Positions 43,670 through 58,100 of a stretch of DNA of 64,000 nt are shown in pieces. The stretch lies in contig OW799233.1 of NCBI GenBank assembly GCA_941918925.1, positions 175,553,235 to 175,617,234 of the forward strand. The letters run 5' to 3'. The notes beneath the pieces are model-generated. The model saw nothing but the letters and a program-made list of their open reading frames with translations. It did no database searches and had not been told where the DNA came from. A program made the position numbers and the translations under genes. Numbering within the stretch: the first letter of the stretch is position 1; each line of letters begins with the position of its first letter. Source of the DNA: Phyto melanocephala (Eukaryota; Arthropoda; Insecta; Diptera; Rhinophoridae).

Positions 43670-44530
43670 GGATAACTAAATTTCCAGAGCACTCAGTCAT
43701 TATTGCATTGAACTTATAGTCTAATAAAAATTAAAATAAAATTATATTATATAAAAAAAAGCTTTAATGTAAAAAAGTTCAAAAGTTGAAATGTTATATT
43801 AAATACAACAAATTTGAATTGTTGAAATCATGGTGTAATTTGGTATATGTATATGCTGATTGCAGTTCAAAGAGAATTTTTTTAAAACATTTTTTATATG
43901 AAGTTTGGGAAACAATGAAAGAAAAGATAAAATATATGCATTTTGAAAATTTGGAAAGGAACAGCTGATGATTAGCTGATCATTTAAAACTGCCTAATAA
44001 AGTGTATCCTTTGTCATCCAAAATAAAACACATTTGCGTATATGAGAATGCATACAATTATGGCGACGGTCGTAATTCGCTATACTCGACGAACTTTTTT
44101 ACTTTAATAATTGTTTTATTTTTATTTTAAAACATTAAAGTTTACTACCAAAATTGCTTTTATTTGTTTATTTGTAAATGGTTGAGTTTTTAGGTGAACT
44201 TTTTTTCGGAAGCCCAGACAAAAAGGTCAAACAGATTGCCAAATAAGAATAAGAAGTATCCCACCGAAAACATTCATTCAAAAAGCGCTTCTTGAATATC
44301 TTACTCAGTGCTTACCTGCTTGCAATAGCGCTCCTAAAAGACATGATTTTTATACGCGATGTCCACTTCACAAGGCTCTTTTCTGCAGATATTTAATAAG
44401 AGTTAATTTCATTCGTACCAAGAACTGTTTAATTGTGCCTTCCCCTTACGCACTGCTGTTGCAGCAAGTAAGTGAGAAATATCAAAAAAATTAATATTGA
44501 AATAAATTAGTCTTCTTTTTCAAACAGAAG
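43670..44530. other. Intergenic DNA with a short dispersed-repeat piece
   Basis: 44040-44095 resembles 33660-33710 (see 32321-33790). No gene. The frame 43786-43968 is AT-rich and domainless. Confidence 0.35.
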
Positions 44531-44630
44531 GTTACTCCGTAATTCGATTCGAAAGAAAACATTTTCGAACTACAATGTATAAAGCACTCAAATTATAAAC
44601 ATTTTTTTTCGAATCGAATTACGGAGTAAC
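44531..44630. mobile_element. 100-bp foldback MITE
   Basis: Perfect 21-bp arms at 44531-44551 and 44610-44630 (GTTACTCCGTAATTCGATTC plus G, and its complement) around a 58-bp AT-rich centre. AACAG occurs just outside both ends but not directly abutting on the left. Confidence 0.75.
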
Positions 44631-46113
44631 AACAGCCCCTACTTAAACAATAAGCAGCACAGGGCACATATTTTGTTGTGCTTTCGTATGCAATAATTTA
44701 GGCATTTTCATGGATGCAATACGATAAGGGAATGAAGTCTGCACTTCTTATAAAATCTGAAAAAAAATTTCTGGTAAAATGTATGTTCTTTATTTAATCC
44801 ATACACCTCTACTAAATGTCCCTGCGCCTTGTTTATGGTTATTGCAAATGAAAGTCGTATCTGCTTAAAATTAAAGCTTCAATTCATTGAAATTAAAAAC
44901 AAAACAATTATTGTTTGTATCAGAAACCATTACGGGCGCCCTTTAGAATACCCTACTGAAGTTTCAGCACAATGTGATTAAACATGTTTACAGTGGGCTG
45001 TCCAATTTTCTTAACATAACGTTGTATTGTTACTTGAACTCTTTGGGCGTTCAGTTCAGTTTAGTTCGGTTTGAAGTTTGGTTAATTAGAAATAGTTAAC
45101 AAAAAATTTACTTTTAATGGGCGTGGCACTGTTCACTTTACTAACTATTAAATTATATTGCCGTGTGAACTCAATGTGTTTTGAAAGTTTTATCAAAATC
45201 AGCTTCATAGAACTATCTTAAATATATTTTGTTTTGTATGGGCGTGGCACTAAACACTTTTTCAGAAGATCCCATCAAAGTTTTATTATAACCTGATAAA
45301 TAATTTAGGAACATGTAATTGTCAAACAAACAGAGAAATATTAATTTATTTCAATGTAAAATAGAAAAATTAAACGCACAACTTTTAAAGGAAGTTATAA
45401 TATGAAAACCGCACAATTTTTTGTATTCTTCACCCGTATTAGCGCTACAGAGGGTCATTCCTTAAGTAACACCAAGAATTATTTATATAATATCGAAAAT
45501 GAAAGAGATGAGCTTCTTTTAGAATTCAGAAATAGTTAAAGTGTAGTAACAATCAGCAATTCTTTAACATTTGGCTCTTATTTAAAGAAAAACAAAATGT
45601 CACCTTACAAATCTGTCTCATTATAAATATTAAAAAAATATATTAAAAATATATATGTATTTGTATGTAACTATTTATTTATAATTATTTCAATAATTAA
45701 AAAAATAAATGAAATTTTATTTTTAAACGTCACTCAAAATAGCAAAGGATTAGACGTTTTAACGATTTATTTATTTTTTATTTTTCTAAATATTTATTAT
45801 TTTAAAATAAAATTAAAAAAAAGAACTTTTAGTTTGATTGTTTATTATTTTCCTTAATTAAGTTTCCTTTTTATACTTCTCCGTTCTTCCTTTTTTTTTA
45901 TTTATAAAATTAATTTTTTTTTGTTTAAATTTAGTTTTTGTTTTCATTGCCTGACTGTTTATTGTTTTTTTTTAAGGATATGTGTGTGTTCATAACTGTG
46001 TGCTTTTGTTATAAAAGTATGATTTTTTTTTATAATTATTTCAATTCATCTGACATGCCGTTATGTGGGATGTAAATGCGTTGAAATTATTGCGATGTAA
46101 CAAATTTATTAAT
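44631..46113. other. Intergenic DNA and SIFaR 3' UTR
   Basis: The right part is presumably SIFaR 3' UTR (minus strand). At 45000-45300 two TGGGCGTGGCACT(G/A) words about 120 bp apart look like units of a diverged dispersed repeat. No ORF. Confidence 0.4.
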
Positions 46114-49100
46114 TTATTCGTAAATTTCAATATTACGACGGGGTGATGTAAAACTACCGTTACTTAATTGTGAATCGGTTTTCTTTAAGATCGATACATG
46201 ATGACCAGCAGTGCCATCTCCAGACCGGCTAGAGCATCCCACAATGGAATCTTGTTTGTTTAGTAAGCACCGTCGTTGATCGGCAAAAGAAATGACAGAA
46301 TCTTGCTTAACTAATTGATGGCGACGGGGTTCTGAAATCAAGTAAAACAGACGTTTTTTTTTTCAAAATATACTTACATACAGGCACATGTTGCTTGTGA
46401 AAATTTGTTATTTTACAAACCATTTTATATAAATTATTTTTTTCTTTAGTAAATTTTTAATTTTAACGCCATTAATAAATTTGTTGCTAAACTACAATTT
46501 GTTTAAAATTTTGAATTAACTGTTTTAAACATAAAGGGTGGCTAAATTTCTAGGGCCGATGTTGATTTTGAGTGAAACACAAATTATTTAGGAAATTATT
46601 GTCATTTATTTTTATAATGATAATTTTGGTATGGTTCAATTATGAATGGAACAAAATATCGGCCAAATGGACGCCGCGACCTCGGCGGCACACCTCCATC
46701 CGATGGTCTAAATTTTCAATGACAATGTTGATGTTCAAATGTTGGGCACGATGATGAGTCGAGGTTGACTGCTCTTTTGTCACATTATCGCGAAAAACAT
46801 CAATGTTTTCCGTTCAACGAACTAAAAAGGCATTCACAGATGTTTTCACATTTCAAACATACCTGTTTTGCTGATATCAAAATATTTTTCACAATTCTCC
46901 CTATTGTGGACGAATGTGAACGATTATGTTTACCAAAAGAATGACGAAGTGCGCGAAATGCATTTTGATTTGAACGCCAATTTTCATAATACGCCTGAAT
47001 AACTTTTACGCGTTGGTTTCCGTGGTTCAAATTGAGTTATTCTGAAATTAAAAAATGTCCAATGATATGCAGAAAAAAACTTGACGTTTAGGTGTGGTTC
47101 ACGTTCAACATCGGTCCATAAAATTTAACCACCCTTTACATACGTTCTATTTACAAAAAAATAGCTGATCAATAAATATGTATGTAAAATATTTTTAATA
47201 AATCTTGAATAAAAAATAAATAAATAAAATTTTAATGTGAACCATTTTTTATTTTGGCTTAAGTTCATTTGTTTCTTTATTTTAATTTTATAATTCAAAT
47301 TAAATTAAATTGTAACCATTTTAGGAATATTCTTTCTAAAAATTATTTCCGATATTAGCCGAGTGGAATGCATTTTCGAAATCAGCTACGATTTCATCAT
47401 CAGCACTCTTTATCGGTATACTACTATGTAATTTAAAATTCCTATTTATGTTACAATTGAATGAAATTTGAATTAGTGAATCTTATTATTATTTTTCATA
47501 TTTTGTTGAATATTTAATTTCACCTATCAAATGACAATTCATAATTCAACATGTTCATATTCTTCTATATTCGTAATACATTTTCGTTATGCTTTCAATA
47601 TCCATCCTTTGGCTGGAATTATTGAAAACAAGGTTGTATTTACATTTTTCATTTATATAAGTCCATCTAGGTGATAGACACTGAACAATGAATTCTTGAA
47701 TAAATAAATTTTTTGTTTGACAATTCATAACTTGAACTATGAAAATCTACAATTTATAGACAATATAGGAGATAGAGTTTTTCGTTTCATATAAACAATT
47801 TTATAGCGGCATCTTTCACTTACCTGGTCTCTGATCGACAAACGATATAACCGAATCTTGTTTAACAAATTTTTGCCGCTTGTGTTCCAATAGCGATAGA
47901 CCTGTACCCTGTATAATAGGCGAGCCACCATTCATAGTGTTGCGTCGCGAATCAACCGATATAGAATCCTGTGTTGAAAATGAATCTTGAAGATTGTGAC
48001 CAGCACGTTTGTTCTCCAAATAATATGAAACCACAGAATCCTGTTTTGTTAACGAAACTTTCGAGCCATTACTATCCTGTTGACACAACATGCGACGCGA
48101 CCCATCACTGGAGGCACTCTCCTGTTTGATCAGATATTGGCGTGAACCGTGAGAATCCTGTTTTAGAAGCATTTGCTGGGACAAATTGCTATCCTGTTTG
48201 CACATCAAATTGTGGCGACGCAAAGAGTTGTGTTCGTAGATATAAGAAACGGCATTGGTTTTGCGTAAACCTGGGCTGCTGGGACTTTTACGGGAGCCAT
48301 GCTGATAGTGTGAGGATTTGCGACGGCTGGTACTGGTGGTGGAAGAGGCAATGGTAACATTGTCATAATATCTGTGCACAGAAAAAAAAAACGAAAGCAA
48401 AACAAAAAGATTTAAATTAAAAAATGCAACAAAAACACTCTAAAAATAACCTTGTAATTGTTTTGAAATGAACTTGAACACAACTTGCACTCTTGCTCTT
48501 AAATATAAATACTCAAACACACGTACTAATTAAGTATGTGTGTGTATTTGTGTGTGTAGGATAATATATGTGTCAATTTGTTTATGTTTTTATTATTGTT
48601 GTTGTGTTATTCACACACTCACCTCAAACGGCCGCAACAGGAGCGTGATTTAATTATGGCGGCAAAACCTCTTCTATATTTCTTATTAAAGAATGCATAC
48701 AATATGGGATTGATGCATGAATTGGACGAGCCCAGCCACTGAGCAAATGGTGTGACCTTGTTCAAGATTTCACTCTCCTCCATGGTTATCTCACCACCTA
48801 AAACGTATGTTTATGTGTGCACGTTGTAGTAGGTTGGTTTGTTGTTTGTACAAAGAAATTTTGCAAAATTGACATTGAAAATAGAAAAAAAAAGTGTTAA
48901 AAATATACTAACAAATATAAATATAGTACTCGTATTAATTTGTCGGTGTTATTTACACTCGAGAAATAATATTAATAAAAAAGTGTTCATAAATACTTGT
49001 AAATCTAAAGTGTGATGATGCTTTCGACTGAAGGACGATGTGTGTGACAACGGTTTTATACTTATGTGTTATAAATGCACACTTATTGGAAAAAAATTAA

Positions 49101-52100
49101 GTCAATATGTTTATTAACCCAAGGGTGAAGGGAAGCCTTAAATTAATAATTTTCAATAAATGGTAAGGAAATATTAATGTTTATACCATTCGTTTTCCAC
49201 TTTTCGATTTATTCATAAGTAAAAGATGGTAGTCACTAAAACCCGAGAATATATTTTACCCTAGAACACACTAAAAGATATAAAATCAAAAGCTATATAC
49301 ATATATATTTCTGCTGAATTTTTATTGTACTTCTGGCTTAGGGCATTAGTCAGTCATTTTTAATACCCTTCACCTGTGGTGCACAAGGGTATATATAGCT
49401 TTGTCATTCCGTTTGTAATTTCTACAATTTTTATTTCCGACCCCATAAAGTATATATTTTCTGAAAGCTTATGAATAGAGGAGTCGATTAAGCCCTGTCC
49501 GTCTGTCTGTGTGTTGGTTGAAATCAACTTTTAGAAGCAACCATATGTTTCTCAGATCTGTCTATGGTATCAATCTTTTGGAAATATTCGGGAAAAACTT
49601 GCTGTAAAAATTCAGCACAATCGTCTTATAACTTTCTGAGATATGAGCAAATAAACACGACTGTCTCTGATTTTTCCCATATTTTTACCACTAAAATTAT
49701 AATTTTTCAGCCATAGAATAATTTATAGGTCCCTTTGCTACTATTTGTAGATATAATATGCCTCTAGAGATATTCGTGAACAATTTTGGATAAAGCGGGC
49801 TCTAATCGGTAAAGTGATAGGTAAAAAAAAAATTTTAAATATATATACCAAAAATTTACAAACGAAAATCTATTTTTTCTTACCTTCTAGACAACCGAGA
49901 GAGTCAATATTAATATTATATGAAAGAAGTTGACTAACGCAATATAAGCACTATAAAAAAATTTAAATGTATGTTGGGCGCCACTACAAAATGGCGGACA
50001 ATAAATCTATAAATGAGTCATATCTGGTATTTTAAAATTTTACTTCTATAACTCCCTCAATATTGGTATTAAATGAAGGGGCTTCATTAGTAGATTATTA
50101 AAAAATGTAAAATCCAAGATGGCGTATAAAACAAAATGGCGGATCAATTTTTTTAACCCCATCAATATGGGTATCAAATTAAAACGCTTGACTAGTAGAA
50201 TACAGTTAACTACGTAAAAATTCAAAATCAAGGATGGCTTCGAAAATAATAAGGAAAAATGGCATATAACAATATAGGTTAAGCTCAATGTGGGATTATA
50301 CCTATGTACATGATGGTAAAGGGTATTATCAGATTCGGCACGATCGAATGTGGCACTCTTACTTGTTTTATACTTATTTTAATTGTTATATGAGGGTTAA
50401 AATGAATTCCAGGAATGCGCCTCATATGGGAGGTACGAACGATCATCAAAATATCAGACAGCGACAGTAATGTTTATATGTAATTAATTTTAATAATTGC
50501 AATAGTAAGCAGTTTTGCGTTGCTTTGGAACTTATTTCTGTAAATTTGTTCTTAAATAAAAATATTGTATAAACCAATTATGAACTTCAAAGTTTAATTT
50601 CGGAATAGAATTTGTATTGTGGTTTGGTAAAAGCATGTACTGATTAAAACAAAAAATAATATTTACACAAAAATTGCGACCCGTGTTGGGTAATGGGGAT
50701 ATAAAACGAATGTTTTGATGTGTAAACTCGCAATAACCAGGACAATATCTAAATTTACAATTTGATTTAAATTTATGGGTCCATAAACTTTTTTGTCACA
50801 ACTATAGAGAAGGAAACTGTTCTTAACATGTATATATTTTTTTAATTTTTTTAAAAGTCGCTTTCAGAGATATAGCCTCCCGACTTATTACTCAGAAAAA
50901 ATTACCTTTAAACTTTCCAAAAAAAATAATCATATTGAATATCAACTCAAATGTGACCCTGTTGAACTCCGTCCTTATAATACTTTTCGAAAAAATGGCA
51001 ATTAAGTAAGTATATAAATAAATGTATAGTGTTACATTTATATCGGTTTTCCCGGTTTTTAACACCTCATATTTTCAAATCGAGATGAGTCAGTGACCTT
51101 AAACTTTGATTTTTGGTATATTTATACAAAAAAAAAAATCACAAAATTCTGAGGGGATAATTGATTTTTGTTGATTTGATATGGAATTACCCATATAAGT
51201 TATTAAAGACAAAAACCGTGTTTAAAAAAATACGCCATATGTTGTGTGTTGCACATTTTTAAGCTTAACACTGAGTACAATTTTAATTTAAATAAAACCT
51301 TAAACGTTTGGATCTCTTTGATAACCGGTTTATTGCGGTTTGTTTGATAAAGTGGGTTTGCATACATCTGATACACTTGTAGAGTTACAAGAGTTGTATT
51401 TAAGCCTGTAAACGTTTGAATTAATCAATTCCAAAAATAAGGTTTTTGAAATATCGAATAACTTCTTTCTAGCTTTGAGTATCAAAAAAGGTCAACTACT
51501 TGATACTCAGTACCTAATTACTTTATATTTTCCACTTTAAACTGCCTTTTAGCCGCCTAGAAGTTTTTGCAAATTTAACCTAAATAAATGTCCATATTCT
51601 ATTAGACGATAATAATAATAAATATATATTTGCTTGTGCTTCGATGCTTGACATCGAAAAATTAAAAAATATCGATTCTTATTTTTTAAAGTTTGTTTTT
51701 GTTTGTTATGCATCGAAAACAACATTTTTAAATTCAAATCTATTTAATGATCAGCAGTTGGTAGCACTTTCATCAAAAGATTATAAATTATATATTTTTC
51801 GCATTGAGTACAGTACTGGGTGTTTACTCGTGAATTACAGATTTTAAAAAGAAAATGTTAACAACATGTTGGTTAATTTTGTTTGATTGATTTATAGTGA
51901 ATTCATTAAAAAAAATGAAAAAAAAAAATTTTTTTTAGGTTTTGTAAATCGTATGGAGCAGATTCGAAATCAAGATAAAAAAAGGGCAACTCACTTTGCA
52001 TGTAATAATTGCAAAAACTCTATAGAATAAAGTTTAAATTACACAAGTTGCTTTCATTATTACTAGTCTGGCATCGAGCAGAAAAAATGATACATGATGT

Positions 52101-55100
52101 TCGCACTGCTAAGAATGTGGAGGGAACCAAATGATCATGTGGACTGTTACATGCTCATCTAGACCAATCTAGACTACTCTGAAGAGATATTGAACGACGT
52201 TACCAATGGCAATACAACGAAATAATCAGATTTATTTTATATGAGAAATTATCAAAAATGTTTATTTTTAACCTGATTCTTTATAAAATTTTGTATTTAT
52301 TTCTAAGTTAACATTAATCATAGTTCTTTCAAAAAAGGGTTCGATACTTAAAAATAAATTATTTTGGGAAACAGTTGTTTTATTCAAGGTATATTAATAA
52401 GGTACTCGTATCCAATCAGCTGGTTGATTTTCTAAGTAGTGCCAAGTAGTGCCAAGTTTTTTAAAAAATTTGTCTGCATCTGTCAAAATTTTTTTTGGCA
52501 GTTTCGGTTGGTTTAAATCGTTTTACAAAATGCCAAAACGAGAATATAAAGTTTTTCAATTGCAATTTTTAAAAAATTATCAAAATTAAAGAAAAAAAAA
52601 AATGGTGGACATATACAGGCTTTTAGACAAAAGCAAAATACATGTGTTTTTTTAATTGTTGTCTTTGTTGCCGAGATGCATAAGCTTTATAAATATGCCT
52701 TGGTTTTACTTAACAATATGAAAAGTAGATTCTGTTTTTAAAAAAATAAATCTTTTTCCCTTTATAAGTAACAAAAAAGAAATCAAAATTTGACATGTCG
52801 AAGTCAGACTTAAAAATCGTGTTGACTATTGTAATATAGAAAATTTGTACATATTTAAAAAACATTACCAAAAAAGAGAATAGTTTTGCCCCTTATGCTT
52901 TTGGAAGTATCAACACATAGTTTTTACCTGTTTGTGCTCCATAAGGGTTAAAAACTCAAAAAAGAGCCAGACACCTATCAGCTAATTTTTTGAGTAGATT
53001 ATTATACCTTTTAAAGTTTGCAACTTTTTTAGCAGATATAAGGCTACCAATTTTACCTTAAAGTTTTAATTTCCAAAAATCATTAATTAGTGAATTTATA
53101 CATCAAAAGAGAAACGCACTGTTCAAATTTCATGTCTCTAGCTTTTTGTATTTGGGCTGAGCGATGATGAATCAGTCTGTCAGTCATGTTACTCTTTTAT
53201 ACATATAAACTATATACATATGTGTAAATTATTATTTGTGTATGTATAAGCTTTACAATAGGTAAGGGAGTTGATTAAGCAACGTCAGTCTTTTTGTTTG
53301 TTTTAGGAGAATCCTAAATTCTGAATTCTCCTTAGGTAGTATCTAAAATTTTTATCTACTGATAATTTTTAGTGAAATATTCTTTTAAAACTTATTAAAA
53401 ACTTGCGATAAATTTTAATTTTTTCGAAAATTGTCTTTGCTATAAAATTTGTCTTTCGTAAAACATTTATAATAATTTAATGAAATTATTTAATAATTTT
53501 ATTTTTTATAGAAAATTCCTCATTCACGTTTTATAAATTTCGATAAATTTCATTTAATAGAATATTTGTGTTTAAACACAATTTTTTTATTCTAATAATT
53601 TTTTCGTTTTGTTTATTTCACTAAAAAAAATGTTATTTCTATTTAATTTAAAATGCTCAATAAATTTTCTAGTAATACTTTTATATACTTTACTTTAAAA
53701 TAAAAAATAAAATTAATTTAATTTCTTAAATAAAAAAAATTTCAATCTCTTAAATTGATTTAAACATTTTTGTAAGTGTAAAACTATTTGAAGGTAATAG
53801 AAAGAGATCGAGAGTGGGGGAGTTTTTTTTTTGTGGGGAGGCTTATAATATTGCATTTTATAATGAAAGTATTTGCAAGAGATATGCAAGGTGAACTACT
53901 AATATTTGGCTGTAAGTGTTTCCTCTAAACAAAAAACTCAATTTCAAACAACCTTCAACCGGAAAAACAGCCAAATCCAACAAAAAAAAAAAAAAAAGAA
54001 GAAAGAAAAATAGCAAATAATAACGAATAAATGAACGGAACATTTATACATTCTATATAATTGAACGACTTTTTATCATGTACTACATACCTACATACAT
54101 ACATACATAAATATCAATGTACTTACTAAATATAAGTTTATTATGTAAGTATGTATGTATATTTGTGCATACATACATGCTCGTGCATGTAGATATGTAC
54201 ATAGTTTTACGAGCATACATACAAACATACATAGTATGTACATAGAATTGTTCTACTTACCAAATTTAATTCGTGCAAATATTACATACAACGGCAGCCA
54301 GGATAATACAAACAATATGACCACAGCCACTAACATTTTGATAACCTTCACTTTGGACTTTTGTTGCATACGGTCCATTTGTGCATCCTTGGTATCGCCA
54401 GGTATAGAGCGCGTTGACACTTTAATCCATATTAAAACATAACACAAGGTTATCAACACCATGGGCAGCACATAACAGGCCAACAGATGTGCCAATAGAA
54501 AATACAAATTGCCACTGGTGCCTGGAGGCCAAACTTCCTGGCACAAATACATATCGGGTGCGGAGGGAAATGCTTCGGCTGCCGGTACTAAATCAAAATA
54601 CAGAGCCCAGGGTATGGTGGTACCAAAAGCTATTATCCAAATGCAAAGTATCATGATACGGGCACGACTTTTCGACAGTTGTCGCAAAGGCCACCAGATG
54701 GCGATGAATCTGAAAGAGGTGGAAAAAATGTAAAAATGTTTTTAAAAAATCAATAATTTTACTTCACATCTAATTAACTATTGCCAAACACTTAATTTGT
54801 TTGCTGTAATAAATCAAATGCAATTAAATATTCAAATTTAATTTATATTCGCATTAAAATTTAATATGTTTAAATAAAAACACACACAACTTTGTACGCA
54901 CAAATAATCAACAACCACAATGTGTGTTATTTATTAGTTTAAGAACTGGTCAAGGAGTTTAACATACAAACAGTGAACTTGATCTTATTTCACAACAAAA
55001 ACTAATCTATCGGATACATTCGTTCAAATAATTAGATAAATTTCATTATCACACATAAGAAAAAAAAAACGCGAATTGAAATTCAGTTGCTTAGTCTAGG

Positions 55101-58100
55101 CAGCAAGCACAAGCAGCACTATGTGCAGTATGTGTTTGAGCGAAACAAAAAAAAAAAAAAAGGCACTAAGTCAATTTCAAATCAAATGATCTAATGTTAT
55201 TTGTGTGGCAAGCATTATTAATATTAAACATAACGTTGTTTACCTTAAATGTTGCAAAATAAAAAGAAACAAAATTAAAAACAAGTAGGAAAATTATAGT
55301 TGATCAAGCACGACCATGTTACGCCCTATAGCACAACATTAAAATAATAAATAAAAGTTGTAATGAATTTGCATAGTGAGTCCGATTTAAGGCATTATTT
55401 AGTCAAATTTTTAATATATTAGCGTGTTAGAAATGCACCCAGCTGAATGGTCTAATTACGCCAATGACTTTATCTTAATTCTATTATATGAACGCATGAG
55501 TAATTTTAGAAAGTGAGAGGTTCGAGTTGTCTGTGCCCATTGTATAGTGGTTCCAATAATAGTTTTAAGATTTCGATCGCATGCGGACGCCGCAATTTGG
55601 TCCAGTTCTAAGCCGCTTGTCTTAAAATTTGGTAACGAAACGACACATTTATTTGTGGTAATTTTTCTTTTGAATTGAAATATTTTTAACTGTTATAGGA
55701 ATTTATGGATTGGCCCTTTATGGGAGCCAATAGTTGACTGATCACACACAAATTTGGTATCTACAATTGTAATAATATAAAACTAATGTTTGTAATAAAT
55801 TTGTTTAAATACGAAATTTTAAAAACTCAACTATGAATGTTACAGTCACACTTTTGGAGCAAATTTGGAAGGATCAAACATCAATCAAACAAAAAATAAT
55901 AGGATTCGACCTGGGTAATGTGCATCAGATTTGATTCAAATAATTTTTGCTATTTGTTTTTCCAGTGTAAAATAAAGGTTAATGTGACAATGCCAAAAAT
56001 TCTCAGTAAGGATTGCCATTTTACCATGAATAGACAAGCAAACGAACAACGCTTGTAAATCATTGATTTTTTATTTTAAAAATTCGTATTGTGTGAGGAA
56101 AGTGTTCGTAAATTACGTCCATTTTATATTATTCATAATTTACCCACTGAAGAGGTTATTCAAGGTGATTGATGCTGTATCGGCCAGTATCAACAAAAAT
56201 CATCACATGACACACGCCATGCCATATAATGAGCCTAAAGGGTCCGCCATCAAACGTTTTTTTTTTTTCAACTAATGCTTATTTCGTAAATGGTAACACT
56301 TAGCTCATATCTGATTTGACAGATAATTAGTTTTATCCTTCCGCTGAACGAATATGGTTGTGCATACGCTTGAACAACGCTGGGAAATATTGCGACATTA
56401 CTTTGGCCGATTTTGCCAAAAAAATCATCTTTTCAGATGAAGCTCATTTTGATCTTGGCGGGTATGTAAACAAGCAAAATTGTAGCATTTGGGGCACAGA
56501 AAACCCGCACGCATACATTGAAAAGCGATACACCCAAAACGAGTAACTGTTTGGTGCGGATTTTGGTCCAGAGGCATAATTGGGTCATTTTTCTTCGAAA
56601 ATGAGCAAGGAGTGGCCGTTACAGTCAATGGCGATCGTTATCGGGCCATGTTGAACGAATTTTTGTTCACAAAAATTGAAGAGGAGGATATTGGCAACAT
56701 TTGGTTTCAACAGGACGGTGCTACGTGCCACACAACCGAAGCTACACTTTTTTATAGCATTTTCAAAAAAAAAAGAAAGTTATTTGGCGGACCCCTTATT
56801 AAAAGGCAAGTTTGCTGAACAATTAATCTCACGTTTTAGAGATTTTACACCATTATACTATTTTTTCATGGGAACACGTGAGATCTTAAGCAGCTAATAC
56901 AAGGCATGATTTTACATCTGACCTTATAAATTCAACACTGATGAATACGAACATATCGTGTGTTACTTTTAAAACATTACTTCCGTAAAAAAATGTGTTG
57001 AGACATTTGACAAAATTTCAATTAGAGCGCGCTCTATTTTCTTCTCTTAAAACATGTGACATCAGCCGTTGGCAGAAATCTCTACTGCTGCAAAGCAGTC
57101 AGCGACGGTTGCCTGTAAAAGTACAATTTTGACAGACATGCAGGTTTACATGTGTCACAAATTTTAAAGTCAGATGTTAGAAAACATGCCGTGTATTATA
57201 GCCTTTACAGAGATAAGCCAGACGAAATTTCAGCCACGGAAGACAACATTACAGCTGCTATCTTTCTGGAAAAGATATTGTGATCACGCATGTAGTAAAG
57301 TAAATTACAGTCATAAATTTATCACGCTGATATACATATGTAAATATCTTATTTACTTAACCAATTTTCGTGTTTTTTTTTTAAATTTTCTAAAACCAAA
57401 CGGATAAAAATCATCGATGTGTGTTTAAAATTTCGATTTAACTTATTTTATGAAATAAATTTAATGTTAGTAAAAGGAATGCTCACGTTAGCAAAAGCAA
57501 TTTTAAATTAATTTAATTCCTATAAAAAAAAATATTAAAATTTTTACTAAAAAATCAAAGTCCCGCCAAAGAAAAGTAAAAATTATCAATCGCAATTAGA
57601 TTGACATATTTTATTACATAGAGCAGAAAAAAAGAACTTTAATTAAAAAATTAAAGTTAAGATGGGATTTTCTTTAGCTTATCGCTCACTTTAAGATTAA
57701 AGTGTAGTTATTGTATGATAACGAAAAATTTGTTATCTGTGCGATAACATTCTCACACTTAGCTATTGGAAAGTTATAATAATAAGCCTAAACCCATCAG
57801 TATATTTTTTTCTGGATATTTCAATTTATAAGTTTTAAAATAGACCGTTTTCCTTTAAGGCTGGTGTTGGACTATTTTTTGCGCTTAAACATTTTAGCGC
57901 AAAAGCATGCTCAATACCCTTTCCATAAAAAGTAGTGTAGGGTATAATAAAAAAAACGCTAATATTTTTTCTAATAAAATAATGCTTTAACGAGTACATA
58001 CTGTATGAGTGTAAACGTTTATATGTTTGCCGACTGCATTATTGCCAAATCAACTTTATGTTGCATTTCAAAAAGATTCGAAAATGCCTTAAAAGAAAAT

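Noticed and set aside
44531..44630. A microRNA hairpin
   Set aside because: Arms are perfectly complementary but surround a 58-bp loop, and the element looks like a foldback MITE. Without small-RNA data I did not call it ncRNA.
48142..48405. Plus and minus frames overlapping the SIFaR tail exon
   Set aside because: Shadow frames of the KQDS repeat exon.
52530..52590. Short Met-start peptide [17 protein letters not shown]
   Set aside because: Only 19 codons with no recognisable continuation. It could be a transposase start, but there is no support.
54155..54733. Plus-strand frames at 54155-54442 and 54509-54733
   Set aside because: Antisense to the SIFaR TM4-TM6 exon, whose protein identity is clear.
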